The notes: generated from the letters alone by a model not told the origin. A stretch of 64,000 nucleotides of DNA from Paraphysomonas bandaiensis (GCA_965644295.1 CBFFRP010000079.1:62001-126000), one strand, 5' to 3'. Counted from the stretch's first letter, positions 11,701 through 22,694 are shown. Numbers and translations: made by a program.

Positions 11701-13429
11701 AACGTGTTTAGCGGCCCATTCGATGAACATTTCCTTGTACTAACAATAGCAGCATTAAACTTCCTGGTAAATATAGTACGTGTTTGATAATGCCAACCTG
11801 AGCACGCTCTTCTCTAGCCTTCACTTCTGCCTGCTTCACATGACCCTCCGCATCCACCTTTCACAACAGAGCACTATTATCTACAACTACAGTAGACAAA
11901 AAGTACGCAAGGTCTTGCCACTGCGTTGCACCTTTACCTTGATTCCAGCACGCTCCATATCTGTCAAAAGCTCTCCAAATCTTCTCAAATACTGCATGTA
12001 ACTTATTATATATATAGTTATGTAGGATAAATGTGACTGTAAAAACGAATGCACAGCAACATACCAATTCGTAGTAGTCATACATAGTCCCCAAGACTAC
12101 GTCCTCTACAATCCATTTCTCCTCCATTAAATTCTTCTCAAGCGCATGATGAAGCCACCTATTACAATGCACATAATTTAGACTACACTCTATGCTCGGC
12201 AATGAAAAGTCTACATATTCCAAATAGAAGTGGTAATGCAACACGAGGACGTTCAATACATGCCACAAATAGAAAAAACGTGTACAATAATTAAAAGTAC
12301 TATACCAGGTGGCAACTGCATCTCGGGCCGAATATTTTATCCATAATTGGCGATGCGCTGGATCTCGCTGTAGTTCCCATACCGATGGTAGTGTCGTCAC
12401 CTATGTGGCAAGAACCACAGTTGCAATGACAAATTATGAGTCAAGACTTATAAATGGCAAATGTTAGCAAACATAATACATGGATCATTGTTGCCGAAAA
12501 ATATGTTGGGTACACGTGAAATATAAAGAACAAATATACATATACATTAAGTAAATACCTTCGATAATGTACCACTCTTAAGCTGCTTCGGTACACTAAA
12601 CAGTTTCTGTTCCACACCATTAAGAGTATCGTGGGACTGAATGAAAACTATAGATTACCTTCATGGGTATTTTAGAAAATCTGCTGTCCATTGGATACAA
12701 AAGGTTAGTGAGACTCTCAAGAGAATACCCTTTGTTTTTGCTGCCTATACACACTATATAAGAACTCAGACGACATTATCCCGTCCTGTACCTTCCGTTT
12801 TGTTGAGTGAACTATTCCACAAGCGGGCCATGTGCATAGTGTCTCCTACAAACACATCACATAAGTAATAAAAATATAAGTAATTAACATAAAATATTAT
12901 AAATATCAATACCTGCAAAACCCTTACAATCAATCCCTTCATTATACATGACATGTCGATCAAATCCATAATTATGCCAAACTTTTTTATATATCGGATT
13001 TTCAAACCATTCTTTAAATTCTTGAAGTATACCACATGAAGCATCAATGTTTTCTATCCATAATGTACCACCTTTACCATCCCCAAAATCTATATGAGGT
13101 CCACCATATATAGATACACATGTAACTTTGCCATGACCAACTGGACCTTGTGTATTAAAATCAATATCAGCAACTTCTGTATCACATGCCCATATTGTAT
13201 CCGTATGAGATGATAGAATTGATAATACATTTAACGCATCTTGTTTATTTAATATGTATGTGATGATATCATCCTCTGTATGTGTGATCTCAGCTAATGG
13301 CGTCGTTGATATGTCTTGGGAAGGTGTTTCTATATCATGAATATGTGTTGATATCATTCGTGTGAAAGAATAGGAAGGAGGATGATAGATGGGTCGGATA
13401 TGCCTTATGACACGATGTAATAACATCAT
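8713..13429 (-). CDS. POP: Organellar-type family A DNA polymerase with SAP insert
   Basis: I resolve 27 exons that close in frame at 961 aa. The N-terminus is Arg/Ser-rich, starts MMLLHRVIRHIRP and resembles a mitochondrial presequence. The 3'-5' exonuclease follows (WACDTEVADIDF, then WHNYGFDRHVMYNEGID). Further on come VDTMITNFLVPLQ, motif A (IVADYGQLELRLLAH), the O-helix region (RRKAKTLNFSIAYGK) and motif C (QIHDEVILEGP). This order matches plant/protist organellar DNA polymerases, so replication of the mitochondrial (or plastid) genome is the likely role. Between the exonuclease and polymerase regions lie two near-identical SAP motifs (ELKKLLKDRGLQ spliced to TTGKKSELVARLLEYDQ) and a third, diverged half motif (GLNISGDGNTLRARI). 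The acceptor of exon 23 (9401 or 8 codons later) is uncertain. The first 500 nt are very AT-rich. Confidence 0.92.
10868..11498 (-). repeat. Tandem duplication of SAP-encoding exons
   Basis: Two copies of a unit of about 298 bp (compare GAGCTC at 10910 and 11208). Each holds the end of a linker exon, a 50-nt exon with the first SAP helix, a conserved intron and the exon with the second SAP helix. Exon and intron sequences are both nearly identical between copies, so the duplication is recent. Phases match, so it adds a domain without a frameshift. The two linkers have diverged (one PADGRAP-rich, the other Asp/Tyr-rich). Confidence 0.9.
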
Positions 13430-13435
13430 ATGAGG

Positions 13436-13502
13436 GTATGTATATATATGTATGTATATATAAGTATGTATGTGTATGTGTATGTATGTATGTGTGTGTG
13501 TT
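13436..13502. repeat. Short TATG/TGTG microsatellite at the polymerase promoter
   Basis: About 65 bp of TATG, TATA and TGTG units directly upstream of the polymerase start codon. It resembles the larger repeats at other promoters in this window. Confidence 0.8.
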
Positions 13503-14075
13503 ATGGGATACTTCTTTTATATATCTTGAAGGGTCATTATATCAATAGATAGTATATATAATCCTATAGATGAAGTAGTGTAATGAATATACTTCTAGTT
13601 ATTAACGTACTATAGTGCTATTGTGGACTTCACTTCACACCTTTTAAACTGACCTCCACCACAATAATATACAGAGTATATGTGTTGGAAATATATATTA
13701 TTGAACACAACACATAAAAATTTGGGATATTAATGAGAAAACCCCCAATTTTCTATTTAATTTTCCTACAAAATTCATTTGTACACTCTGTCCCATGTGT
13801 ACCACAAAAGTAAAGATTTTAAACAATTAGGTTGTGCCTAAAACTTACTTTTTGGAAAACTCCCATATTTTTAGCTGTATATTGTTTTTTGATGTATATT
13901 TGTTACACAACGAAAAAAAGGCATTTTTTATGCTTAGTCGACTTTTTCTCCAATTGAAATTTCTTAAAAAGTAGAATTTATAATAATATAGCATATATGT
14001 ACTGTATGTATGTGTACATACTGTATCTTCAACCACCCCCTGTCGACGAGTGTGAAACTCGCTCTTCCACATACT
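13503..14075. other. Intergenic region with one copy of the foldback core motif
   Basis: No gene is visible. At about 13890-13919 is a TTGTTTTTTGATG ... AACGAAAAAA core like that in the foldback element 250 bp to the right, but I see no clear flanking inverted arms here. Confidence 0.5.
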
Positions 14076-14240
14076 CTGTAGGAATTCAGTCTGTGGGAAT
14101 AAGTCGATCCAGCAAAAAAGCCAGGCTTTTTTGATGCATGTTGTTTTTTGACGAATATATTTCATAGAAATAACGAAAAAAGGTCGATTTTTTTGCTGGA
14201 TCGACATATTCTGCTATTCCCACAGACAGAATTCCTGCAG
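14076..14240. repeat. Foldback (inverted-repeat) element, MITE candidate
   Basis: Arms of about 43-52 nt pair across an inner region of about 70 nt. The left arm contains CTGTAGGAATTCAGTCTG, then TGGGAATA, then GTCGATCCAGCAAAAAA. The right arm is its reverse complement with a few substitutions and an extra insertion. The inner region carries the TTGTTTTTTGACG ... AACGAAAAAA core found elsewhere in the window. It lies upstream of the 14408 gene. No clear target-site duplication was seen. Confidence 0.85.
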
Positions 14241-14407
14241 TGAGATGTAATAACAATCCAGTTTTCTACTAAAAAACCGGGTTTTGTGATAGTAATTACA
14301 GCGGAACAATCCAGTGGAATTTTCTCGGAAATGGACATTTCTAAGTCCCAGCATAGATATAGAAATAAAATAATTATTATTACTTACATTAATTGAAGTT
14401 ATTAACC

Positions 14408-14962
14408 ATGGATGCATACTACCAAGAAAATGAAGAAGGTGATGGATATATGAGTGAAGAGGATACATACTATCAAAGAGTTGTGACAATCGATGCATCA
14501 AATGAGAGCGAACTGGAGAAGTACTTGAACTATGCTAAAATAAAGACTGCCTACCATAAGAAAGGTTCTTCTATTATTGAATTAGCACCGATTGATGGAT
14601 ATAGAAGTGTTAAAACGGTTGATGATCTTGAGCCAGCTTTGAAACTAGTGCACTGTGATAACATTAAGAATCTGTGTATATCGCATCACATATCGTACAG
14701 AGCTCACAATGGGACGACTAACACGGCCACTGATTTGAAAAGAATGATTGAAGTTGGCACACACTTACCAGTGTTTACTACAGTCGTCAACATACAGAGG
14801 AAGGGATATAAGCGACTTGAGCTATATCATGTCGATCCCGAATTCAGTATCGTGCTTCCATCTCTTAAACAAAAGGAGGGAAAAAGCTTTAAAAATATTT
14901 TTCGCGACAAAGTTGAATGGATCAAAGCTGGAGGACATGGTGGCGCTGACGATATACCTTAA
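14408..14962 (+). CDS. Hypothetical protein, single exon
   Basis: A 184-aa frame starts at ATG in a good context (AACCATGG). The N-terminus is acidic and Tyr-rich (DAYYQENEEGDGYMSEEDTYY). The body is mixed alpha/beta in character, including SIIELAPIDGYRSV, VNIQRKGYKRLELYHVDPEF and KVEWIKAGGHGG. I recognise no family. It lies between a foldback element and tandem duplications, so it could be a transposon-carried gene, but no transposase or integrase motif is visible. It lacks the strongly A/T-ending 5' codon bias of many neighbours. Confidence 0.6.
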   Translation: MDAYYQENEEGDGYMSEEDTYYQRVVTIDASNESELEKYLNYAKIKTAYHKKGSSIIELAPIDGYRSVKTVDDLEPALKLVHCDNIKNLCISHHISYRAHNGTTNTATDLKRMIEVGTHLPVFTTVVNIQRKGYKRLELYHVDPEFSIVLPSLKQKEGKSFKNIFRDKVEWIKAGGHGGADDIP

Positions 14963-15063
14963 TTTAACCTTATAGTATCATCAGCGTCATGATAAATTGG
15001 GCGATGTGCTATATATTGTGCTTAAGAGATTAGAAAATATAATTAATTTACAATTAGAAATAG

Positions 15064-15425
15064 AGGTGAAGCTGAACAGATGTTCACCCGATGTTGCACG
15101 AATATTTTCTGACGTGCTTGAGATATTTACACCATTTTCATGAAAGTTTCTTTCTCTAAATAAGCATTGTGTGTTGCAAACTGCATCTTTAACATTTGGA
15201 AAATCTTAATCAACCAGTCAAATTTGTAGACTGGAGAACATATCATAAACAAATGAAGCTGAAAAGATGTTCACCCGATGTTGCACAAATATTTTCTGAC
15301 GTGCTTCAGCTATTACATCGCTCATTTTTATGAAAGTTTTTTTCTCTAAAATAAGAATTGCGTGCAGAAACTATATCTTTAATATACCTAACCCTAATCT
15401 TAATCAACCAGTCAAATGTGTTGAA
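15064..15425. repeat. Direct duplication of about 187 bp
   Basis: Blocks starting near 15064 and 15251 share GATGTTCACCCGATGTTGCAC, TATTTTCTGACGTGCTT, ATGAAAGTTT and AATCAACCAGTCAAAT in the same order. Neither copy has coding capacity. They follow the orphan gene ending at 14962. Confidence 0.85.
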
Positions 15426-15525
15426 ATGCCTAGGCTCACTAATTTTGGTGTGAAAAACTAGTCAGAGTAATAAATAATTCAATATCTGTTTTCATTAATT
15501 GATGGCTAAGTAAATACAAAATACA

Positions 15526-15665
15526 ATTAGCACTTAGTAACACTTACTTCTATTCACACTTAGTATATACATTATATAAAAACACTTACATTCGACACTT
15601 AGTAACCTTACGACACTTAGTAACACTTATTTCTATTCACACTTAGTATATACATTATATAACCA
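15526..15665. repeat. Direct repeat with ACACTTAGTA core
   Basis: The phrase CACTTAGTAACACTTA followed by CTATTCACACTTAGTATAT occurs twice about 90 bp apart, with shorter ACACTTAGTA pieces between. It is AT-rich and non-coding. Confidence 0.75.
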
Positions 15666-16603
15666 TCTTGAATAGCACCTAGTCGACCGAGTTAATGAAT
15701 TATGTAATGTCTTTATTTTAAATCACTGGAGTATTGACTAGGTTTAAACACTATTTTTCGTATCACTAGGATATTGAACCAAATCGACGAAGTCTAATAT
15801 TAGGTCCCTTAAGATTTTCATATGTTTGCGAATTGCATGATACACGTGTGACATCAGTGATATGTTTGTACCTGATAGTTTGAATTGTCAGATACCAACA
15901 TAATTTCTCTTCTGTTCCATAATACTTCTTAGTTTAACGTTTCACAAATTTGCATTCATATACCTTCGCGATATTTCTTGTGTATCTACAATAGTTTGTA
16001 ACTAATCTTCGCGTAAAGAATATTTTATGGTTAGCGATTTATAGTTGTTCCTTCAGCTCACATCTGTAAGAAAATAACTTCGAAATATTAGTGTAGAAAT
16101 AGAATGGAATTAAAGATACTACTTTCTTATTACTCTATAGTACTAGAAATACTTCGTATAGTGTAAAAGTATCTGAAAGACAATGCAGGGAACACATATA
16201 TGAATATATAGAAGTCTACCAGTACACCAGGTCTATTTAATAGATCTTATCAGACACATTTCACAAGAGACCCATATAAGAAATAGAACTGTGATAACTG
16301 TGGAAAAATATAAGTGATGAAACACATATAATTATACCGTAGATATACATATGATCTGTGTATCCATATATATATACATACTCATATATAACTCAACAAA
16401 GTCTAATAATATGGCAATAAACAGAGTCTAATTATGATATGATAGATTGGTGAATACCCCCTTTATCTGCTAGTCACGAGATAGGGTTAGTAGCTCCTAA
16501 CACAACTGATATTTATATAGAGCTATCGGCAGTATATAAACTTGCCCTATATATGCATATGCATCATCTGTAGCTACGATTCGAAGTTCACATGCTATCT
16601 ATA
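15666..16603. other. AT-rich intergenic region
   Basis: About 0.9 kb without a supportable gene, repeat or RNA. All frames are short and broken. Confidence 0.5.
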
Positions 16604-16733
16604 CTGGGGGTGGTTGTGTGTGCGCATATCGATTTTATTGACATTAAAAAGTCACTTTTTTTCACTTTTCACTGAAAAAACGATGACTTTTCAAAGAAAT
16701 AAATGATAAAATCGATATGCAAACCACCCCCAG
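16604..16733. repeat. Foldback element, MITE candidate (second type)
   Basis: The left arm CTGGGGGTGGTTG ... GCATATCGATTTTAT pairs with the right arm ATAAAATCGATATGC ... CCACCCCCAG around an inner region of about 65 nt with GTCACTTTTT and GAAAAAACGATGACTTTT. The outermost GC-rich bases stand out from the AT-rich surroundings. A related but less symmetric copy is at about 20250-20396. It lies just upstream of the two tRNA genes. Confidence 0.85.
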
Positions 16734-16852
16734 CTCCATCTCACATTAATGTTGGGTATTTAGACTAATTTAACATAAAAATTCCTGGTATTTTAGAGAA
16801 AGTCCACAAAAATTGATCAACAACAAATCAAAAATCTATATAAAAAGTTAAG

Positions 16853-16925
16853 CACCGAACGTGGGGCTCGAACCCACGACCACAGGATTAAGAGTCCTGC
16901 GCTCTACCGACTGAGCTAGCCCGGC
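16853..16925 (-). tRNA. tRNA-Lys (CTT), copy 1
   Basis: The minus strand gives a 73-nt cloverleaf without encoded CCA. It has a 7-bp acceptor (GCCGGGC with GTTCGGT, including G-T pairs), a D-arm with AGCTCAGTCGGTAGAGC, anticodon loop CTCTTAA (anticodon CTT) and a T-arm with GGTTCGAGCC. No intron. It reads AAG codons. Confidence 0.97.
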
Positions 16926-17005
16926 AAGACATGAATAATAATAATTTTAGTATATATATATGAATAAATAATCAAAAATTGTGTAGAATATGGTCAAAAA
17001 GTGTA

Positions 17006-17078
17006 CACCGAACGTGGGGCTCGAACCCACGACCACAGGATTAAGAGTCCTGCGCTCTACCGACTGAGCTAGCCCGGC
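17006..17078 (-). tRNA. tRNA-Lys (CTT), copy 2
   Basis: Identical in sequence to the copy at 16853-16925 and in the same orientation, 80 bp away. The spacer is unrelated AT-rich sequence, so only the gene body is conserved. Anticodon CTT; no intron; no encoded CCA. Confidence 0.97.
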
Positions 17079-17408
17079 TTAGATATTATTCTCGTCAAAG
17101 TATGGCATATTTATATTTTAAAATTAAAATTGTGGTCATAAAGTGTACGATTTTGAAGGATTTTAAAATTTAAAATATACAGAGATACTTAAAAATAGCA
17201 GGTTTCTTATATATATTAGAGTTTTGGGTTGATTTTATCTTATAAATTGATTTTATCTTGGGTGTGTAAATTACTGTATATATGTACTCTAGATTACAGC
17301 AGAAAGCAGTAGGTGATGTACACAGCTATAGTATAAGTGTATGTATGTCATATGAAGTAGATGTCAAGTAGATATATATATATATACATATACTCATAAC
17401 TATAGAAT

Positions 17409-19339
17409 ATGAGTACATTACTTAGTGGATTATGTATATGTGCTACTGGTGTATCTTCTAAAGAAGAAAGACTTATAAAAGACATCACAAGAGAGTTAGG
17501 TGGACGATATGCAAGTGATTATACAAAATCAGTGACTCATCTGATAGTGAAGAGAGTAGGATCAAAGAAACATCAGGTAGATGAGAGAGTACACTGTGTG
17601 TGTATGTGTATGGGTGTAGATGTGTATATATGTGTGTATGTATATACATGCACATGTTTACTTATGGCTGTATATGTATATGTATGTATAGGTGTGTTTA
17701 CTTACGACTAATGTTTAATATTGCATCGTTGTAATGTATTGGTTTATGCAGTTGGCTCTCATCCATAGAATATACACCTTAAAGATACAGTGGCTGTTAG
17801 ATTGCAAGTCAGTATAGAGGCTTATATTCGTTTTTGTGTAATACATATATAGAACTCAACAGAATCGCCTGAATGAAGATGACTATAGAGTACAGCCTTT
17901 CACTGGTCTAACTATATGTGTTACTCAACTGGATATTGGTTAGATACTTTTCCTTCAATGACCCCTTCTCACTTATGTATTCCTGTAGATGAACGACAGG
18001 ATATAATGCGGCTTGTGGAAAGCAACGGCGGCGTATTCAATAGTTTCATGGAAGAAGGTAGATCGACTCACCTGATTGCGTTGAGACCTGAAGGTGAAAA
18101 GTACGATGCCGCTAGAGTGTGGAAGGGTGTACGAATAATTACCCCACAGTGGGCACGGGACTGTGCCGACAGACAAGGTACGTTTATACTAGTATTGCAG
18201 ACCATCAAAACACTCTTCCGTTGTTGTTGGTATATTTTATCCCTATGCAATCATATTGAAGACTACTGCTAACGACAGATTGGTGTGCACAGTGTGGCTG
18301 AATGAAACAGATTATCCAGTGCTGGCAGATGTAGAAGTCGAGCAGAAAAGGCGATTAACTGCGAAGCGCCAATCACTTATTCGACGAACTTCGTCTGCGC
18401 CTACTGCACGCGCCACTGCTCCCCCAGTTGTTAACAAGTCAACCGAGGAATTGTCTTTGCTTCACTCAGCCTTATGCGTTGATGGAGGAGAGCCTCCAGC
18501 GAAAGGTTTCTTTGCACAGGACAGTACAGTGACGTACAATAGAGGTGTTCTGCAAGGAGAAGTGTTTTTCATTTCTGGATTTTCACCGCAGGTTTTAGTG
18601 TATATTGTTCTGAAAGATGTGTATGCTAAGGTGTGTATGTCAGGTTCAAGTGCTGATTGTGCAATTGATATGCATTGGTGGGGGGTTTCGTCACCACATG
18701 CTGACGGAGAGAGTCACCCGTGTCATCCTCGGCTCTCGAGCGAGTGATACGCTTAGGAACAATGTGCGCATGCATCCCCTGCATCCCAAACCCATGACTT
18801 TGCGGTGGCTTATCCGCACTGTCGTGAGAAACTGGAGTCCATCTTGTGAGAAGTCAGTCTCCGAGATGCAGCAGCAAGATAGTTCATTGCAGGAGACCCT
18901 GAAAGATGATATCGATCATGTAGATACGAATACGAATGATAACACATCAAGTGCAATCACACCAACTGAAGATACTACGATAAATACAAGTAGTCGGGAT
19001 CAGTCCAATTTGGGTGTTGACAGAGATGGCTGGAAACTTCCACTGCCTGTCACGCACCATAGACAGGACTCTGCGAGTAAGTTATCTCGTTGGAAAGGGG
19101 GGCGAGGTAGAGATAGGGGGCGTGGGCTCAAGGAAGGTATATCTAATGAACAACGCCTGGTAGATCAAGGCGTTAACACACGAAAGAGAAGTCGAGAACT
19201 CACACAACTTCCCGAATCTGAGGTGAGTATTTATGATTTTGCAATAGTAATGTCATAATATGTCACCACTGGGGGTGTTAATTTTCAGGTAGTTGTGTAT
19301 GATATAGAAACGCCGGATGAACGATATTTTGATTGGTAG
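17409..19339 (+). CDS. Multi-BRCT protein, TopBP1/Dpb11-like
   Basis: Seven exons (17409-17576, 17752-17807, 17853-17938, 17989-18177, 18293-18591, 18644-19222, 19289-19339) join in frame to 475 aa. BRCT1 begins at SGLCICATGVSSKEERLIK and has THLIVKRVGSKKH. BRCT2 has PFTGLTICVTQLD, LVESNGGVFNSF, THLIAL, GEKYDAARVWKG and PQWARDCAD. BRCT3 runs from EVFFISGFSPQ through VTRVILGS to LRWLIRTVVRNW. The C-terminus is Ser/Thr-rich with a short RG-rich patch (GGRGRDRGRG) and ends VVVYDIETPDERYFDW. BRCT repeats bind phosphopeptides; this arrangement suggests a replication or DNA-damage checkpoint scaffold in the nucleus. It may equally be another BRCT scaffold, so no symbol is given. Confidence 0.87.
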
Positions 19340-20497
19340 TTGATTAGGTGTGCTCATACGACGTTCATGCTCTCTCTTTAGATGTGTATCATGTCCGTGT
19401 AGCATGTGATGCGATTTTAAAAGACTGCTATATTTGTAGATAAGTATAAGTATATTATTCATACAACATAAGCTGTTAACAATTACTCTACTCTTCAATA
19501 AACTATCATAATTGCTTAGAACTACAACTTACTGCTGACAATCGTCAACTCAACATTCCTGTTAGGTTTAGGTCTGATAGGTAAAAGTGATGATGGTGAC
19601 AGGAGACAGAATTGTATAACTGTAGGGGAGGATAGAAGCAAACCCCATCTAATCTCATAGAATTTCACATTATTTATGATTACTATAACCTCGGCATCTA
19701 GCCAAGCAAAACCTTATTTACTATAAAGCAAAACCAACACATATGAGTTAATACAAGTACATTATCCACTGTACGAGAAGATGTACAGTACTGACGTGAA
19801 ATATTCTGTATCCTCAACATCACCAATTGTACTGCATGCATGTCCTCTAGTAATGCAATACAATTCCATTGTATGTGCTATAGTTGACCTCTGTGTACAT
19901 ATAGTTGTGCTGTATGTAGATAGACACACTCCCCTAGCCAAGATAAGAAAATGTGGGTAAGAATATGTCCCATATCCCTAAAATCATATATTTTTAGAAG
20001 ATCTTTATGTATTGAAAATCGAAAAAGCTTGTTTTCTACAATAGGTGTGGAAAAAAACATTCACTTTTGATTTATTACAGTCTAAAACCCCCATTTTTAT
20101 ACCCCTGTATATTGTACGTACATATGCAGTATACGGACTGCCATATATACTCGTACGTACAGCAGTACATACATACACATACGTAGTGTATATATTAGTA
20201 TATATACATCTCGTATACCATGGGAATCCTACGAGTACTGATATCGATTTCATCTATTTGTTCATCTTTTATTCATTGAAAAATCATCGTTTTTTCAGTG
20301 AAAAGTGGAAAAAATGACTTTTTAATGAAAAACGATGACTTTTTAATGAAATAAATGATGAACAATCGATATGCACAACCATCCCCAGTGTACAATACAT
20401 ATGTGTATGCACATACATATATGCACATCATTTCATTGCAGTGTAATAAGTAACTTAATCACTTCCACTCTACTAATCAATACTATAATCATACAGA
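19340..20497. other. Intergenic region with a foldback-related copy
   Basis: No gene is visible. The right part (about 20250-20396) matches the 16604-16733 foldback element. It shares ATATCGATTT, GAAAAATCATCG, AACGATGACTTTTTAATG and CAATCGATATGC followed by CAACCATCCCCAG. The left GC-rich arm is degraded. Confidence 0.6.
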
Positions 20498-21335
20498 ATG
20501 GACCCACCTTCGATCTCTAAACCCCGTGAGGAACCAGACAATAGCGGTAGGTGATTAATATACAGTATCCTCTCTCATATATACAGAACTGCCGTATACT
20601 TGTCTCGATATCACATATAGAGCGATGCGCTGAGGAAGACAAGGACGCCAGCTCATCATCTAGTTCAGAATCAGACTCTGGTTCACATAAACGAAAAAGT
20701 CATAAAGACAAAAAATCGAAAAAGGTAAATTTCAATACGTGTATTCATATACTTTAATTCATATGGAACTATACGTGTATTCATATACTTTAATTCATAT
20801 GGAACTATACGTGTATTCATATACTTTAATTCATATGGAACTATACGTGTATTCATATACTTTAATTCATATGGAACTATACGTGTATTCATATACTTTA
20901 ATTCATATGGAACTATACGTGTATTCATATACTTTAATTCATATGGAACTATACGTGTATTCATATACTTTAATTCATATGGAACTATACGTGTATTCAT
21001 ATACTTTAATTCATATGGAACTATACGTGTATTCATATACTTTAATTCATATGGAACTATACGTGTATTCATATACTTTAATTCATATGTGTGTATGTGT
21101 TCAGCATAAGAAAGACAAGAAAAAGAAAGACAAAAAGAAGAAAGATCATAAAAAGAAGTCAAAGAAGAGAAAGAAAGAGAACGAATCAAGTGACGAATCT
21201 TCAGATGACAGTGATACGATTCGTAGTTCAATCACTGGAAAAAAAATTAAACGGCATATAGAACAAAGTTATAAGGATCGTATGAGCGCTATTGAACGGG
21301 CTGCTAAACGGCAATTTATGAACTCACAGTATTAA
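20498..21335 (+). CDS. Small Lys/Ser-rich protein
   Basis: Three exons (20498-20546, 20621-20724, 21105-21335) join in frame to 127 aa. An acidic Ser-run (SSSSSSESDSGS) is followed by a long KKHKKDKKKK-type basic stretch, a second acidic Ser patch and a conserved-looking tail (SSITGKKIKRHIEQSYKDR ... QFMNSQY). Such Lys-rich proteins with an ITGKKI-type tail occur in many eukaryotes and are usually nuclear, but I know no firm function. The second intron (20725-21104) is filled with a 36-bp tandem repeat that stays open in all phases because 36 is a multiple of 3. Confidence 0.75.
20733..21092. repeat. 36-bp intronic minisatellite, about 10 copies
   Basis: The unit TACGTGTATTCATATACTTT plus AATTCATATGGAACTA is repeated about ten times with essentially no variation. 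It sits entirely inside intron 2 of the Lys/Ser-rich gene, between donor GTAAAT at 20725 and acceptor TTCAG at 21104. Confidence 0.97.
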
Positions 21336-21437
21336 CTTGCTTTTACTATGCATAAGCATGTAGTGAATGTCTTATTATTAGCAATAGAAGTGTAAGAGTC
21401 AGAACAAATTTAGCAAAACAAATTAACTAACTAGTGT

Positions 21438-21605
21438 GTGACTCTGATATCTGATATCCTTCATTTTAACGCCACGAAAGATGCTTGTGCGTCACGGCAA
21501 GCATCAACGTGCAACCACGCAACCACTTTCTATTCTCTATCACTCAAACCAAACGCAGTGAGCAAGCAGAATGGTGACATACCTGACATGTGCTGACTTC
21601 AGGTA
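21438..21605 (-). repeat. Interspersed repeat R1, copy 2
   Basis: In reverse complement this matches the other R1 copies, including CTTGCTCACTGCGTTT, ATAGAGAATAGAAAGTGG and the TGCTTGCCGTGACGCAC hairpin block. It starts near the CTGACTTCAGG edge that also bounds the copies at 42.4 and 53.0 kb. Confidence 0.8.
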
Positions 21606-22051
21606 CATAATCATATGCGCTTAATAATGTCGTGTGATGAGATTGGCAACTTGCACCACAAGATACTAGATATCACTCTTACTCGTACACAGTACACAAG
21701 TACACATGTCAATAGAAATATAGTCATAACATTTATTGTAATAAACAGTTTTTAGCTAGTAAATACGCGTTTAGTGTACGTACGCTTACTACACTGTGAT
21801 TAGAGTGTAAGAGTAAACTGCTGCCCAATTTTAGTACTTTTTATTTGTTACAACTCTCCAACTCTCTAGCAGCTATAGCTATATAATAGCTATAGTAAAC
21901 ATAGTTTCTAAATAGAATAGCTGCTGTGCTACAGTACTTTACTTTATATTTATCTCTTTAATTATCTTGCTTATGAACGAGTAGTAAGGTATGAAAACGC
22001 TATATCTGGATATAAACTTCCCGTACTACTCCACTTGGAACCACCACAATT

Positions 22052-22694
22052 AATGTAGTCTGTTTCCTTACATTGCTAAGTATCCGTAGAAGTAGCACCT
22101 AATTAAGTAGAAGTAGACGAACCGAGACTGGAACACCGCCCACCGCACATATGAACCCTACCAACCATACGCAAAGGACCATAGCACCGGACCGTATGAA
22201 ACCAACAGGCCCTAGACAACGGCGACGACGTCTCCGGCAACTCCACCTATGCCCAACGCCCAGACGGTGCATGGCGACACCGCCACATTCCACCACACCA
22301 TCAACCTCTCAGTAAACACATCTAGTGCTCGGAACACTCAGGACCTTAATACAGAACCCTGTACCTCAGAGCCAGGCGGAACCTTATCCCCCGGACAACA
22401 CGCGCCAGTGAGTCCTCAGACACACGAGCAGGGCTTAACTCACAAACAACATTAAGAACGGAAGTGGTTGCGCCTTGGTGCTTGCGGCGACGCACAAGCA
22501 GCTTCTGTAGCGCTAAATAGTAGGATAATAGAATTTGTGCTGATTAGTTATAGGTAGAGGTCTAACTAGTAGATCTAGCATTCAACTAGCCACTATATCG
22601 GAACGAGTTTTTAACGCCTATTGCTAAATAAAAAGACCTTCAATATATATAAGTCTGTTTTCTTACATTGCTAGGTATCCGTAGAAGTAGCACA
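22052..22694. repeat. Block flanked by 45-bp direct repeats
   Basis: AGTCTGTTTCCTTACATTGC followed by TAAGTATCCGTAGAAGTAGC (22056-22097) recurs at about 22648-22692 with a few changes. Between them lie a GC-rich stretch (about 22115-22450) and R1 copy 3. The GC-rich stretch has an open frame at 22249-22455, but I recognise nothing in its translation. The layout suggests an insertion or a composite repeat with short terminal direct repeats. Confidence 0.6.
22455..22640 (+). repeat. Interspersed repeat R1, copy 3
   Basis: Shares GGAAGTGGTTGCGCCTTGG, GCTTGCGGCGACGCACAAGC, TAAATAGTAGGATAA, TAGAGGTCTAACTAGT and ACGCCTATTGCTAA with the copy at 42.4 kb. Non-coding. Confidence 0.85.

Noticed and set aside
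20733-21092. A CRISPR array
   Set aside because: Units are directly adjacent with no unique spacers, and the array is in a spliced intron of a eukaryotic gene.
22249-22455. A 68-codon frame in the GC-rich block as a gene
   Set aside because: No recognisable motif, Thr/Pro/His-biased composition, and it lies inside a repeat block.
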